Shown: positions 18,404 to 27,913 of the stretch, in pieces
How the letters are laid out: each line of letters begins with the position of its first letter
Numbering within the stretch: position 1 is the first letter of the stretch
Source of the DNA: Roseibium sp.
GTDB lineage: Bacteria; Pseudomonadota; Alphaproteobacteria; Rhizobiales; Stappiaceae
DNA: 64,000 nt
Assembly (NCBI GenBank): GCA_017643925.1
Contig: JAEPML010000013.1
Coordinates: forward strand, 62,001 to 126,000
Direction of reading: 5' to 3'
The notes under the pieces: generated by a model
What the model was told of the DNA's origin: nothing
The model's input: only the letters and a program-made list of their open reading frames with translations
Databases searched by the model: none
Position numbers and translations under genes: made by a program

Positions 18404-18572
18404 AGTTTAGCTGCCGTACCCGATCAATTCGATATCGCCAATAGCCAATTCCGGCATGCAGGTTTTAATCAATGTTCACCTGTCTGCCCGATAGAAGTAA
18501 CACGAGCCCTCAACGCTTTTGCAACTGTATGCAGCTAAGACCTCCCGAGCAGCAATGCACGCAGAGGATACC

Positions 18573-19073
18573 ATGTTTGTTCCCTGGCCTTTGTTTGGCA
18601 GGATCTTGATCGGTTACCTGTTGTCCTGCGCAGTTGTCAGTTTGGCAGTTGCACTGGTCATGCTGGTCAACGGCTTCGCGAGCGACGTGCAAGGTTTCGA
18701 ACTCAAGGACCTTCTTTACATTCTGGCAAGCCCGCTGCTGACGTTTCCGTTCATTTTTTTCCTCACCCTGTTGCCGTTCCTGGTCGTCGTCTTGGTCACT
18801 GAAATCGGGTCATTTCGAAAGAAATCCCACTACGTGATCGCTGCTGCACTTTCAGGTGGTCTTGCGGGCACCTTCATTCCAACCGCTATGCTGTCCAACG
18901 TTGGTCAGCCAATGCAGTTTGTTGTCTTTCTGCTGGGCTCAACATTGATTTGTGGTCCATTTGGCGCTTTGGGTGGATATGTTTTTTGGCGCATTTCCGG
19001 GCGATTTGCCGGCCTGGGATGGCATTCCAGTTACTATAAGGGCAGCCTGAAGAACAAACCCGGGTCTCTTTAG
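18573..19073 (+). CDS. Polytopic membrane protein, function unknown
   Basis: The 166-residue protein has about four hydrophobic segments: FGRILIGYLLSCAVVSLAVA, LLTFPFIFFLTLLPFLVVVL, YVIAAALSGGLAGTF and FVVFLLGSTLICGPFGALGG. I recognise no family. An in-frame TTG lies upstream at 18519, but the ATG at 18573 has GAGG close upstream and places the first membrane helix near the N terminus. Its stop codon lies in the loop of a strong hairpin. It is convergent with ftsY. Confidence 0.6.
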   Translation: MFVPWPLFGRILIGYLLSCAVVSLAVALVMLVNGFASDVQGFELKDLLYILASPLLTFPFIFFLTLLPFLVVVLVTEIGSFRKKSHYVIAAALSGGLAGTFIPTAMLSNVGQPMQFVVFLLGSTLICGPFGALGGYVFWRISGRFAGLGWHSSYYKGSLKNKPGSL

Positions 19074-19100
19074 CGGACCCGGGTGGCCTGGTTTTCGCCG
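19058..19100. terminator. Hairpin terminator between convergent genes
   Basis: ACCCGGGTC (19058-19066) pairs perfectly with GACCCGGGT (19076-19084) around a 9-nt loop that contains the upstream gene's stop codon. A short TTTT follows at about 19093. It lies 30 nt past the ftsY stop on the other strand, so it may act in both directions. Confidence 0.5.
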
Positions 19101-19113
19101 TTAGAAGAGAAAA

Positions 19114-20415
<1,302 letters not shown>

Positions 20416-20515
20416 GAAATCGCCTTAACAAATCCGGTTGGTTGGCTGTTCTGACTGGACCCTGCTCCGGTTCCCCATCAGGCAAACCCTTGTGCTCAAC
20501 AGCTTATACTGCCGC

Positions 20516-21784
20516 TCAGGCCGCTTTTGAAAGGGCTTCACCCAACAGATGTCGCCCGGTGTGACCAATGATCCTGGTGTGGACGATTTCCCCCGCCACG
20601 CCACCGGCAAGTTCCACCTGGGTGAATTGCTCGGTCCGCCCAAGACCTTCCTTTTCGATCAGCACGGGACGCTCCCGGCCAACCTCCGACGCCAGGTGTC
20701 GGGAGAGCATCTCTTCGCCCTTGGCCCTGAGGCGGGCACCGCGTTCCTTGATCAGCGGGCGCGGCAGCTGTGGCATGCGTGCAGCCGGGGTGCCCGGCCT
20801 CGGAGAGAACGGGAAGACATGAAGATGTGTGAGACCGCAGTCATCGACAATCTTCAGGGAGTTCTGGAACATCTCTTCGGTTTCTGTCGGGAACCCGGCA
20901 ATGATATCGGCCCCGAACACGACATCCGGCCGCATCCGGCGCACGTCTTCACAAAAGCGGATTGTGTCTTCTCGCAAATGCCGCCGCTTCATGCGTTTGA
21001 GGATCATGTTGTCGCCGGCCTGCAGCGACAAATGCAAATGGGGCATCAGGCGATGGTCTTCGCCGATCACCTGCATGAGGTCCTCATCCGCCTCGATGGA
21101 ATCGATCGAGGACAGGCGCAATCGCTTCAGGTCCGGCACCATCTTCAGGATCTTGGCCGTCAGCGTTCCGAGCTTGGGCGTGCCCGGCAAATCGGCACCA
21201 TAGGAGGTGATATCGACGCCGGTCAGGACGATTTCGTTGTAACCATTGTCGACCAGCCGCTTGATCTGGTCGATCACAACGCCCATTGGAACCGAACGGG
21301 AATTGCCGCGGCCATAGGGAATGATGCAGAAGGTGCAGCGGTGATCACAGCCGTTCTGGATCTGCACAAAGGCACGTGCGCGTCCGGTCAATCCGTCGAT
21401 CAGGTGACCCGCGGTTTCCTCGACACTCATGATGTCGTTCACGCGCACTTTCTCGGTTTCGGAAATCCCGAAGGCAACAACGTCCGAATAGGACTTGCGC
21501 TCCAGCTTCTCGGTGTTGCCCAGCACCAAATCGACCTCGTCCATTTCGGAAAAGGTCTCGGTTTCGGTCTGGGCAGCACAGCCGGTGACAATGACGCGCG
21601 CATCCGGATTGTCGCGCTTGGCCTTGCGCACGGCCTGGCGCGCCTGGCGCACCGCTTCGTTGGTCACTGCACAGGTGTTGATCAGGACGGCATCCTTGAG
21701 GCCGGCAGCTTCAGCCTCGCGCTTCATCACCTCGGACTCGTAGGAGTTGAGGCGGCAGCCGAAAGTGACGACATCAATGCTCAT
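20516..21784 (-). CDS. mtaB: tRNA t6A37 methylthiotransferase
   Basis: This radical-SAM enzyme adds a methylthio group to t6A at tRNA position 37. The 422-residue protein has the UPF0004 domain with three cluster cysteines (GCRLNSYESEV, NTCAVTNEAVRQ, TGCAAQ) and the radical-SAM CxxxCxxC in CDHRCTFCIIPYGRGNSRS near residue 146. The C-terminal TRAM-like region includes GRERPVLIEKEGLGRTEQF. Its start overlaps the dapF stop (ATGA, 21781-21784). MiaB is the close relative; the MtaB-type N terminus (MSIDVVTFGCRLN) and the dapF-ftsY setting favour MtaB. Confidence 0.92.
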   Translation of the reverse strand: MSIDVVTFGCRLNSYESEVMKREAEAAGLKDAVLINTCAVTNEAVRQARQAVRKAKRDNPDARVIVTGCAAQTETETFSEMDEVDLVLGNTEKLERKSYSDVVAFGISETEKVRVNDIMSVEETAGHLIDGLTGRARAFVQIQNGCDHRCTFCIIPYGRGNSRSVPMGVVIDQIKRLVDNGYNEIVLTGVDITSYGADLPGTPKLGTLTAKILKMVPDLKRLRLSSIDSIEADEDLMQVIGEDHRLMPHLHLSLQAGDNMILKRMKRRHLREDTIRFCEDVRRMRPDVVFGADIIAGFPTETEEMFQNSLKIVDDCGLTHLHVFPFSPRPGTPAARMPQLPRPLIKERGARLRAKGEEMLSRHLASEVGRERPVLIEKEGLGRTEQFTQVELAGGVAGEIVHTRIIGHTGRHLLGEALSKAA

Positions 21785-22692
21785 GAAGCAGTCCCGGCCT
21801 CCAGGGGCTCGTCACCGTTCGAGGTCTTGCGCCAGTCCAGCGTTTCCAGATCGACCTCACCCTCGAATTCGATTTCGGTCGGCCCAGTCATAAGGACATG
21901 ATCATCGCTCTCCCGCCACTCGATCCCGATGGGACCGCCTGGCAGGTGGATGGTGGTCTTGCGGCCGGTCTTGTCATCGCGGGCAGCGGCGACGCCAACG
22001 GCGCAGGCAGCCGTGCCACAGGCGAGCGTCAGACCGACGCCGCGCTCCCAGACCTTGACCCGGATCTGGTTCTCGTCAAAGACATGCGCCAGCGAGATAT
22101 TTGCACCTTCCGGAAAAACGGGATGGTGTTCCAGCAACGGGCCGACCCGCGCCAGGTCATAGGCCTCGATATCGTCGACCCAGAAAATCGCGTGCGGATT
22201 GCCCATGTTGGCAACGGCGGGCGTGTGCAGGATCGGATCGTCGATCGGACCGATCTGAAGCTCGATCGCGCGCGTATCGGCAAATTCCTCCGCCAGCGGG
22301 ATCTGGTCCCACGCGAGGCGCGGCTTGCCCATGTCGACGGTAACAGTGCGTGGTCCGACTGCGTCGGTTGCGTGCAAAAGGCCTGCACTGGTTTCGATCG
22401 ACACCAGGTCCTTGCCGGCTTCTTCCATCAGGAGGCGGCCAATACAGCGCGTGGCGTTGCCGCAAGCCTCGACCTCGCCGCCGTCGCGGTTGTGAATGCG
22501 CATGAAGGCGTCAACGCCGAGCGAAGATCGCTCAACGGTGATCATCTGATCAAAGCCGATGCCGTTTTCCCGGTCGCCCAGCGTGGCAATTGCTTCCCTG
22601 GAGAGACGCAGCGGTTTTTCCCGCGCATCCCAGACCACGAAATCGTTGCCAAGGCCGTTCATCTTCAAAAAGGGTCTGGTTTCAGAGGCCAT
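21781..22692 (-). CDS. dapF: Diaminopimelate epimerase
   Basis: It converts LL- to meso-diaminopimelate for lysine and peptidoglycan. The 303-residue protein carries the two catalytic cysteines in EACGNATRCIG and LACGTAACAVGV, and the N-terminal FLKMNGLGNDFVVWD. It begins the dapF-mtaB-ftsY operon. Note that lysA, the next step after DapF, lies at the far end of this window and is unlinked. Confidence 0.95.
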   Translation of the reverse strand: MASETRPFLKMNGLGNDFVVWDAREKPLRLSREAIATLGDRENGIGFDQMITVERSSLGVDAFMRIHNRDGGEVEACGNATRCIGRLLMEEAGKDLVSIETSAGLLHATDAVGPRTVTVDMGKPRLAWDQIPLAEEFADTRAIELQIGPIDDPILHTPAVANMGNPHAIFWVDDIEAYDLARVGPLLEHHPVFPEGANISLAHVFDENQIRVKVWERGVGLTLACGTAACAVGVAAARDDKTGRKTTIHLPGGPIGIEWRESDDHVLMTGPTEIEFEGEVDLETLDWRKTSNGDEPLEAGTAS

Positions 22693-22903
22693 ACCGGGTG
22701 CACTTCTTTCAAGAATGATGGGGTTTCGATCGCATCTGCACGATCAATTGCCTCTATATGGCGGAATTCTTGCCAAATTACCAGATCTCATCTTGCGCGA
22801 AGATGCCCGGGCCAACAACCGCAAAGCTGTGATGCCTGTTACAGGTCGATAACGGGAATGTGAACTAGACTGCGAAGGGGGGCAAAAGCAAAGGATTGTG
22901 CAA

Positions 22904-23380
22904 ATGCCCGACGTAACCGCGGAACAGGCGCAACAACTGATCGACTACGCGACTCAACGCCTCGGCCAGGTCGAGGGCAATGGAGAATGCTGGACCCTGG
23001 TCAACAACGGCTTCCAGCATCTGGGGTTCAGCAAGCCTGCCCAAACCTATCGCTGGGGGCGTGTGATCCAGCAACTGTCTCAGGCACGTGCGGGAGATGT
23101 CTTTCAGTTCACCCAGTTTCGCGTGACGGTACGTGTTGAAGAATCCGATGGCAGCTGGACCGAACGGGTCGATACGCGCGGCGCACCCCGGCATACGGCC
23201 ATTCTTGAAAGCGTGGATGCGGACGGCAACGCGTCCTTTCTGGAAAGCAATGTCAACGATGACCGGAACGTTCAGCGCAATGGGCTGCGGGTCAGGACCA
23301 TCAACTCGACGGATGCCAACGGGACCAAGACAACGGTCACCATCAGCGGCAGCTTCATTATCTACCGGCCGCAAACCTGA
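22904..23380 (+). CDS. Protein with a cysteine-peptidase-like (BBC1/NlpC-like) fold
   Basis: The 158-residue protein has an N-terminal region of papain-like/CHAP type: IDYATQRLGQVEGNGECWTL places a cysteine after a glycine-rich turn, and TRGAPRHTAILESV gives a plausible histidine. I read it as related to the BBC1/AIM3 cysteine-proteinase-fold domain. No signal peptide is seen, so it may be cytosolic. The ATG at 22904 has AAGGA at 8 nt and is preferred over GTG 22898. It is divergent from dapF and converges on the L,D-transpeptidase-like gene. Activity and substrate are unknown. Confidence 0.55.
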   Translation: MPDVTAEQAQQLIDYATQRLGQVEGNGECWTLVNNGFQHLGFSKPAQTYRWGRVIQQLSQARAGDVFQFTQFRVTVRVEESDGSWTERVDTRGAPRHTAILESVDADGNASFLESNVNDDRNVQRNGLRVRTINSTDANGTKTTVTISGSFIIYRPQT

Positions 23381-23405
23381 GCCGGGAACGTTGTCAAAGG
23401 TCCGG

Positions 23406-23942
23406 TCAGAGGCGGATCTTCATTTCCGCCCCAGGACCAACCTTCGAGAGCAAAAGGCGCATATGCTCCGGTGCGATAGCTACACAGCCTTCGGTCGGAC
23501 GGTAGTCCTCCCGCGCAATATGAAAGAAGATGGCGCTGCCTTTGCCTTTCACTGCCGGATACATGTTGCAGTCAAGCACGACGACGATGTCGTAAAGCCT
23601 GTCCTCGCGCCACATCTTCTCGTGGCTTGCTGCAAAGGGCAACGAAACCGGACGATTGTAAAGGCGGTGACGCGGGTCGTCGCACCAACCGGCATCGGGC
23701 GTCAGGGGTGTCATCGGCAGGACTGTCGGGGGCGGCAATCCTCTGTCCGGCCGGTAATAGACATGAAGCAGCTCGAAACGCCCGGTCGGGGTCGCACCAT
23801 CGCCTTCCGCCTTGCGCGACACAATGCCGGACCGGCCCAAGGCACACGGAACCGTGATCTGTCCAAACTGCAAAATGCCCCTGATTCTGTCTCGGGGCAG
23901 AGCGCGAACGTCAAGGCAATCCGCCGTTTTTTGCTGGTTCAT
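23406..23942 (-). CDS. L,D-transpeptidase (YkuD) family protein
   Basis: YkuD-fold enzymes make 3-3 crosslinks in peptidoglycan or attach proteins to it. The 178-residue protein ends with the active-site region FFHIAREDYRPTEGCVAI, in which the histidine and cysteine match the family pattern H-x(n)-(S/T)-x-G-C. The upstream parts include YYRPDRGLPPP and LYDIVVVLDCNMYP. No signal sequence is visible at the N terminus (MNQQKTADCLDVR), which is odd for a periplasmic enzyme but common in short rhizobial members. GGAG lies 11 nt before the start. Confidence 0.8.
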   Translation of the reverse strand: MNQQKTADCLDVRALPRDRIRGILQFGQITVPCALGRSGIVSRKAEGDGATPTGRFELLHVYYRPDRGLPPPTVLPMTPLTPDAGWCDDPRHRLYNRPVSLPFAASHEKMWREDRLYDIVVVLDCNMYPAVKGKGSAIFFHIAREDYRPTEGCVAIAPEHMRLLLSKVGPGAEMKIRL

Positions 23943-24136
23943 CGTAAATTGGGCTCCGGCAAGATTCCGTCAGGCGATCCTCTTGATAAACCAGCTCTAA
24001 ACCCCGCGTGAAGAAGAATTGACGAACCATGCCTTGTGTGGCGAGAATTTCCCACGCACATAGGGGCAGGAACACGCATGTGTTAAAAGCACAAGTTGGC
24101 GTGAACGGATCTGGATAATTGGCGAGGAACACAACC

Positions 24137-24820
24137 ATGACCGCCCGCACGATTTTGATTGTCGACGACGATACCGAACTGCGCGAAGCGCTGGTTGAGC
24201 AACTCTCGCTCTATGACGAGTTCGAGACCATCCAGGCGGATTCGGCCACGTCCGGCATCAGCATGGCCAAGGACGAGCATGTCGACCTTCTCCTGATGGA
24301 TGTCGGGCTTCCGGATATCGACGGACGCGAGGCGGTCAAGCTCCTGCGCAAAAACGGTTTCAAGGCCCCGATCATCATGCTGACGGGTCATGACGGCGAC
24401 AGCGACACCATTCTAGGCCTCGAGGCCGGTGCCAATGACTATGTCACCAAGCCCTTCAAATTCGCGGTCCTGCTTGCCCGTGTCCGCGCACATCTGCGCC
24501 AGCACGAACAGAGCGAAGATGCCACTTTCGCCATCGGCCGTTATTCCTTCCGCCCTGCGGCAAAGGTGATGCAGGATGACGGTGGCTCCAAGGTCCGCCT
24601 GACAGAGAAGGAAACCTCCATCCTGAAGTTCCTCTACCGTGCCGGCGAAAAACCGGTCACGCGCGACGTGCTTCTGCACGAAGTCTGGGGCTACAATTCA
24701 GGTGTGACGACCCACACGCTGGAAACCCATATCTACCGCCTCCGCCAGAAAATCGAACGCGATCCGTCCAATGCGGAGCTTCTTGTCACAGAAGCCGGTG
24801 GATATAAGCTTGTGCCCTGA
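24137..24820 (+). CDS. OmpR-family response regulator transcription factor
   Basis: This is a DNA-binding two-component regulator. Residues 1-120 form a receiver domain with the acidic pair in LIVDDDTEL, phosphoacceptor Asp55 in LLLMDVGLPDIDG, T in MLTGHDGDSD and K in YVTKPF. Residues 135-227 form a winged helix ending in TLETHIYRLRQKIERDPSN. The ATG at 24137 has GAGGA at 8 nt; a TTG at 24119 is in frame but poor. No histidine kinase is adjacent. The next gene, 24 nt downstream, is a cyclic-nucleotide-binding protein, so the two may be linked in signalling. Confidence 0.9.
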   Translation: MTARTILIVDDDTELREALVEQLSLYDEFETIQADSATSGISMAKDEHVDLLLMDVGLPDIDGREAVKLLRKNGFKAPIIMLTGHDGDSDTILGLEAGANDYVTKPFKFAVLLARVRAHLRQHEQSEDATFAIGRYSFRPAAKVMQDDGGSKVRLTEKETSILKFLYRAGEKPVTRDVLLHEVWGYNSGVTTHTLETHIYRLRQKIERDPSNAELLVTEAGGYKLVP

Positions 24821-24835
24821 CGGTATTCGGCGTAA

Positions 24836-24862
24836 ATCTTGGGCATGAGCCTTGCCCAAGAT
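24836..24862 (+). promoter_or_regulatory. Perfect hairpin across a start codon
   Basis: ATCTTGGGCA (24836-24845) pairs perfectly with TGCCCAAGAT (24853-24862) around TGAGCCT. The A of the start ATG (24845) is the last base of the left arm and TG begins the loop. No SD is visible upstream, so the structure may control initiation, or may be a dyad operator. Confidence 0.55.
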
Positions 24863-25348
24863 ATAGCGATTCTCAAACAAATCCCGATGCTTTCGGACTT
24901 TCAGGATGACCAGCTGCGCCTGCTCGCCTTCAGTGCCGAAAGCATGGATTACCAGGCTGGTCAGCGCCTCTTCGACCAGGGAGAGCGCGCTGATGGCGGC
25001 CTGGTGGTCATGAGCGGCACGGTTTCGCTGCAGATCCGCGGCGAAGATGGCTTTGACGAGGTTGAACGCGCCGAATCCGGCACGCTTCTGGGCCAGACTG
25101 CGCTGCTGACGGAAAGCAAGCGTCCGTGCCGGGCCGAAGCCGTTGACGGCGTCCGCATCATCCGCATCCGTCGCGCGCTCTTCAAGCGCATGATCCAGGA
25201 ATACCCGGAACTCGCCCGGCGCCTGTTTGAACAACATGTCAGCCGGTACCGCCACACGATTTCTGCCATACGCCCCATAGGCGACAAGATGTCCGAGCTG
25301 GAACAGCTCAATGCGGAACGCCGCGTGGAGAACGATTCAAAGAGTTAG
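24845..25348 (+). CDS. Cyclic-nucleotide-binding-domain protein without HTH
   Basis: The 167-residue protein is a Crp/Fnr-type effector domain: SDFQDDQLRLLAFSAESM, GQRLFDQGERADGGLVVMSG and ESGTLLGQTALLTESKRPCRAEAV with the phosphate-binding-cassette-like region. The C-terminal part has a long helix but no recognisable helix-turn-helix, so it probably acts by protein contact. It lies 24 nt after the response regulator and lacks a visible SD; a 10-bp hairpin straddles its ATG. Whether it binds cAMP, cGMP or no ligand is not clear. Confidence 0.8.
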   Translation: MSLAQDIAILKQIPMLSDFQDDQLRLLAFSAESMDYQAGQRLFDQGERADGGLVVMSGTVSLQIRGEDGFDEVERAESGTLLGQTALLTESKRPCRAEAVDGVRIIRIRRALFKRMIQEYPELARRLFEQHVSRYRHTISAIRPIGDKMSELEQLNAERRVENDSKS

Positions 25349-25498
25349 CTTGCAACAACTCCCGCGTTTGCGCGGTCACTCGCCATTGCTCTTCTTCAGA
25401 TATGCCGTGACATTGCCTGGGCATTTCAAGCCGAAGCTCTTGTCGGACTTGGTCCTGCGACAATCGACAGTTTCGGCATTCCGCAGAACACCTCAAAC

Positions 25499-25526
25499 AA
25501 AAAACCCGGCGCAGTTGCACCGGGTT
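25499..25526 (-). terminator. Intrinsic terminator of leuD
   Basis: On the minus strand AACCCGG (25520-25526) pairs with CCGGGTT (25503-25509), followed by a T-run (A-run on the plus strand, 25499-25504). It lies about 35 nt past the leuD stop. Confidence 0.85.
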
Positions 25527-25561
25527 CCCAATGTTCAAAACAAGATGTCAGGCGCTGCCGT

Positions 25562-26167
25562 TTAGATCCACGGGCGGCTTTCACCCATCTTGTTCTCGAA
25601 GGTGTCGATCTGTTCCGACTTATTCATGGTCAGGCCGATATCGTCGAGACCGTTGATCAGGCAGTGCTTGCGGAAATGGTCGATCTTGAAAGCGATGTCG
25701 CCGCTCTCCAGACCGTGGATTTCCTGGTTTTCCAGATCGATTGTCAGCGTGAAGTTGGATCCGCGTTCGGCCGCATGCAGCAGCGTTTCGAGCTCTTCTT
25801 CACTCACTTCGATCGGCAGGATGCCGTTCTTGAAGCAGTTGTTGTAGAAGATGTCCGCGAAGCTTGTGGAGATCACGCAGCGAATGCCGAAATCAAGCAG
25901 CGCCCAGGGTGCATGTTCACGCGAGGAGCCACAGCCGAAATTGTCACCCGCGATCAGGATCTTGGCATCGCGATAGGCCGGTTTGTTCAAAACGAAGTCG
26001 ACATTTTCCGAACCATCGTCATTGGTGCGCATTTCGTGAAACAGCGCGGTGCCGAGGCCCGTGCGCTTGATCGTCTTCAGAAACTGCTTCGGGATGATCA
26101 TGTCCGTGTCGATGTTCACGATCGGCATCGGCGCCGCGACGCCGGTCAGGGTTTCAAATTTTTCCAT
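25562..26167 (-). CDS. leuD: 3-isopropylmalate dehydratase small subunit
   Basis: With LeuC it isomerises 2- to 3-isopropylmalate in leucine synthesis. The 201-residue protein has the small-subunit swivel-domain motifs [35 protein letters not shown] and [20 protein letters not shown]. Length is typical of the LeuD1 type. It is 38 nt downstream of argC on the same strand, so argC-leuD may be one transcript. leuC and leuB are not in this window. Confidence 0.96.
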   Translation of the reverse strand: MEKFETLTGVAAPMPIVNIDTDMIIPKQFLKTIKRTGLGTALFHEMRTNDDGSENVDFVLNKPAYRDAKILIAGDNFGCGSSREHAPWALLDFGIRCVISTSFADIFYNNCFKNGILPIEVSEEELETLLHAAERGSNFTLTIDLENQEIHGLESGDIAFKIDHFRKHCLINGLDDIGLTMNKSEQIDTFENKMGESRPWI

Positions 26168-26205
26168 TATTCTGTCTCCTGAAAGGTCCAGCCAGTACCG
26201 TCACC

Positions 26206-27156
26206 TCAAGCCGCGAGGCTTGTGGTCTGATCGACACCGAGCATCAGATTGAGGTTCTGGACCGCAGCGCCGGAAGCGCCCTTGCCCAGGTTGTCATAAA
26301 CGGCGATCACCACGGCCTGCGCCCTTGCATCATTGGCAAAGACATGAAGACACAGCCGGTTGGTATCATTGAGCGCCTGCGGATCCAGATCGTCCGCACG
26401 TTCCAGCGCCGCCAGAGGGGCAACATCGACAAATCCGTCGGCGGCACCGGCAAAGTGGTCGGCAAGGGCTGCGTGGATCTGCTCGCCCGTCGGGACCTTT
26501 GCAAGTCCGGCCAGGTTGAGCGGCAGCACGGTCAGCATGCCCTTGTAGTAGTTGCCGACGCTTGGCGTGAACAACGGCGCGGCGTCGAGCAGCGTATACT
26601 CGGTCATTTCCGGCAAGTGCTTGTGGTTGAGACCAAGCGCATAGGGCGCATAGACATTGGCACCGTTTCCACAGCCCTCATAGTCGGCGATCATGCCCTT
26701 GCCGCCGCCAGAATATCCGGAGATCCCGTGATAGTTGACCGCAAGGTCTGCAGGCAGCAGTTCGGCTGCCACCAGCGGGCGGATCGACGCAATCAGACCC
26801 TGGGGCCAGCAGCCCGGATTGGTGACCCGCATGGCCGCCGCAATGATATCGCCCTGGTCGGCATCCATCTCTGCAAAGCCATAGGCCCAGTCCGGTGCCA
26901 CCCTGTGCGCGCTGGACGCGTCGATCACGCGCGTGGTGTCGTTTTCGATCAGGGCAACGCTTTCCCTGGCCGCCGCATCCGGCAAGCAAAGAATGGCGAT
27001 ATCGGCCTTGTTCAGGTAGTCCGCCCGCGCAGCCGGGTCCTTCCGGCTTTCATCTGGAATGGAGATCAGATCAATGTCGCGGCGCATGGCGAGGCGCTCG
27101 CGGATCTGCAAACCCGTCGTGCCAGCTTCACCATCGATAAATACGCGCGCGACCAT
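26206..27156 (-). CDS. argC: N-acetyl-gamma-glutamyl-phosphate reductase
   Basis: It reduces N-acetylglutamyl phosphate to the semialdehyde in arginine synthesis, using NADPH. The 316-residue protein belongs to the shorter type-2 ArgC class: N-terminal ARVFIDGEAGTTGLQI, the catalytic cysteine in TNPGCWPQGLIAS, and GISGYSGGGKGMI. Length (about 310-320) matches that class. It is upstream of leuD on the same strand. Confidence 0.95.
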   Translation of the reverse strand: MVARVFIDGEAGTTGLQIRERLAMRRDIDLISIPDESRKDPAARADYLNKADIAILCLPDAAARESVALIENDTTRVIDASSAHRVAPDWAYGFAEMDADQGDIIAAAMRVTNPGCWPQGLIASIRPLVAAELLPADLAVNYHGISGYSGGGKGMIADYEGCGNGANVYAPYALGLNHKHLPEMTEYTLLDAAPLFTPSVGNYYKGMLTVLPLNLAGLAKVPTGEQIHAALADHFAGAADGFVDVAPLAALERADDLDPQALNDTNRLCLHVFANDARAQAVVIAVYDNLGKGASGAAVQNLNLMLGVDQTTSLAA

Positions 27157-27252
27157 AGCCCGCTCCTCTCCTCATGTGCGAGTTTCGAAAAATTCGCATG
27201 CGTCATACACCCTATTACAGGACTTGTCACCGCTCGCACATGTGGCAAGAGC

Positions 27253-27819
27253 TCAACGGGCCATTGAGTGATACTCATCATTGGGCCGCATATCGGTTGC
27301 CGCCGCCACCCGGTTGGTCATGTTGAAGAAAGCCGCGACGGACGAGATGTCCCAGATATCCCGGTCACTGAAACCGGCTTCCCTGAGCGCCTGGCGGTCG
27401 CTTTCGACAATTTCCGCTGGTTTTTCCGTCAGTTTGACCGCAAACTCCAGCATGGCCCGCTGCCGTTCGCTCAAATCCGCCACGCGGTAGTTCATCACCA
27501 TTAGCTCACCCAGGACGGGATCGCCCGAAAGTTCACGCACCGCAGCGCCGTGGGCTGTCAGACAATAAAAACAGTGATTGACGGAAGATACCGCAACGGC
27601 AATCATTTCACGCTCAAGCTTGGTCAGCCCTGAATCTGCCAGCATGAGGTCATTATACATGTCGGTGAAGGCACGCAGTTTCGTTTCGTCAAAGGAATAG
27701 GCCTTGAGCACATTTGGCACCAAACCGAGCTTTTCCTCACACAAAGAGAAGTACGCCTGCGTTTTTTCGCTTAATGATTCAATTGAATCGATTTGCAAAG
27801 CCGTGACTTTACTTGACAA
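27253..27819 (-). CDS. AhpD-like / carboxymuconolactone decarboxylase family peroxidase-related protein
   Basis: The 188-residue protein has the AhpD redox pair in VNHCFYCLTAHGAAVREL (Cys-x-x-Cys) near residue 90, in an all-helical fold (LTKLEREMIAVAVSSV, LSERQRAMLEFAVKLTEKP). Such proteins are often annotated as peroxidase-related or alkylhydroperoxidase-like. The frame is open to 27873, but the TTG at 27819 has GGGAGG at 6 nt, and the residues upstream (MVSLFFPATKKVHDG) do not fit the family, so TTG is likely the start. It is divergent from gdhB with a 94-nt gap. Confidence 0.85.
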   Translation of the reverse strand: MSSKVTALQIDSIESLSEKTQAYFSLCEEKLGLVPNVLKAYSFDETKLRAFTDMYNDLMLADSGLTKLEREMIAVAVSSVNHCFYCLTAHGAAVRELSGDPVLGELMVMNYRVADLSERQRAMLEFAVKLTEKPAEIVESDRQALREAGFSDRDIWDISSVAAFFNMTNRVAAATDMRPNDEYHSMAR

Positions 27820-27913
27820 TTCCCACCTCCCGTCATGAACCTTTTTTGTCGCTGGAAAAAATAACGATACCACGCGTCAGAGCCACTTCATAAGATCATC
27901 TAAGGGGATGAAA

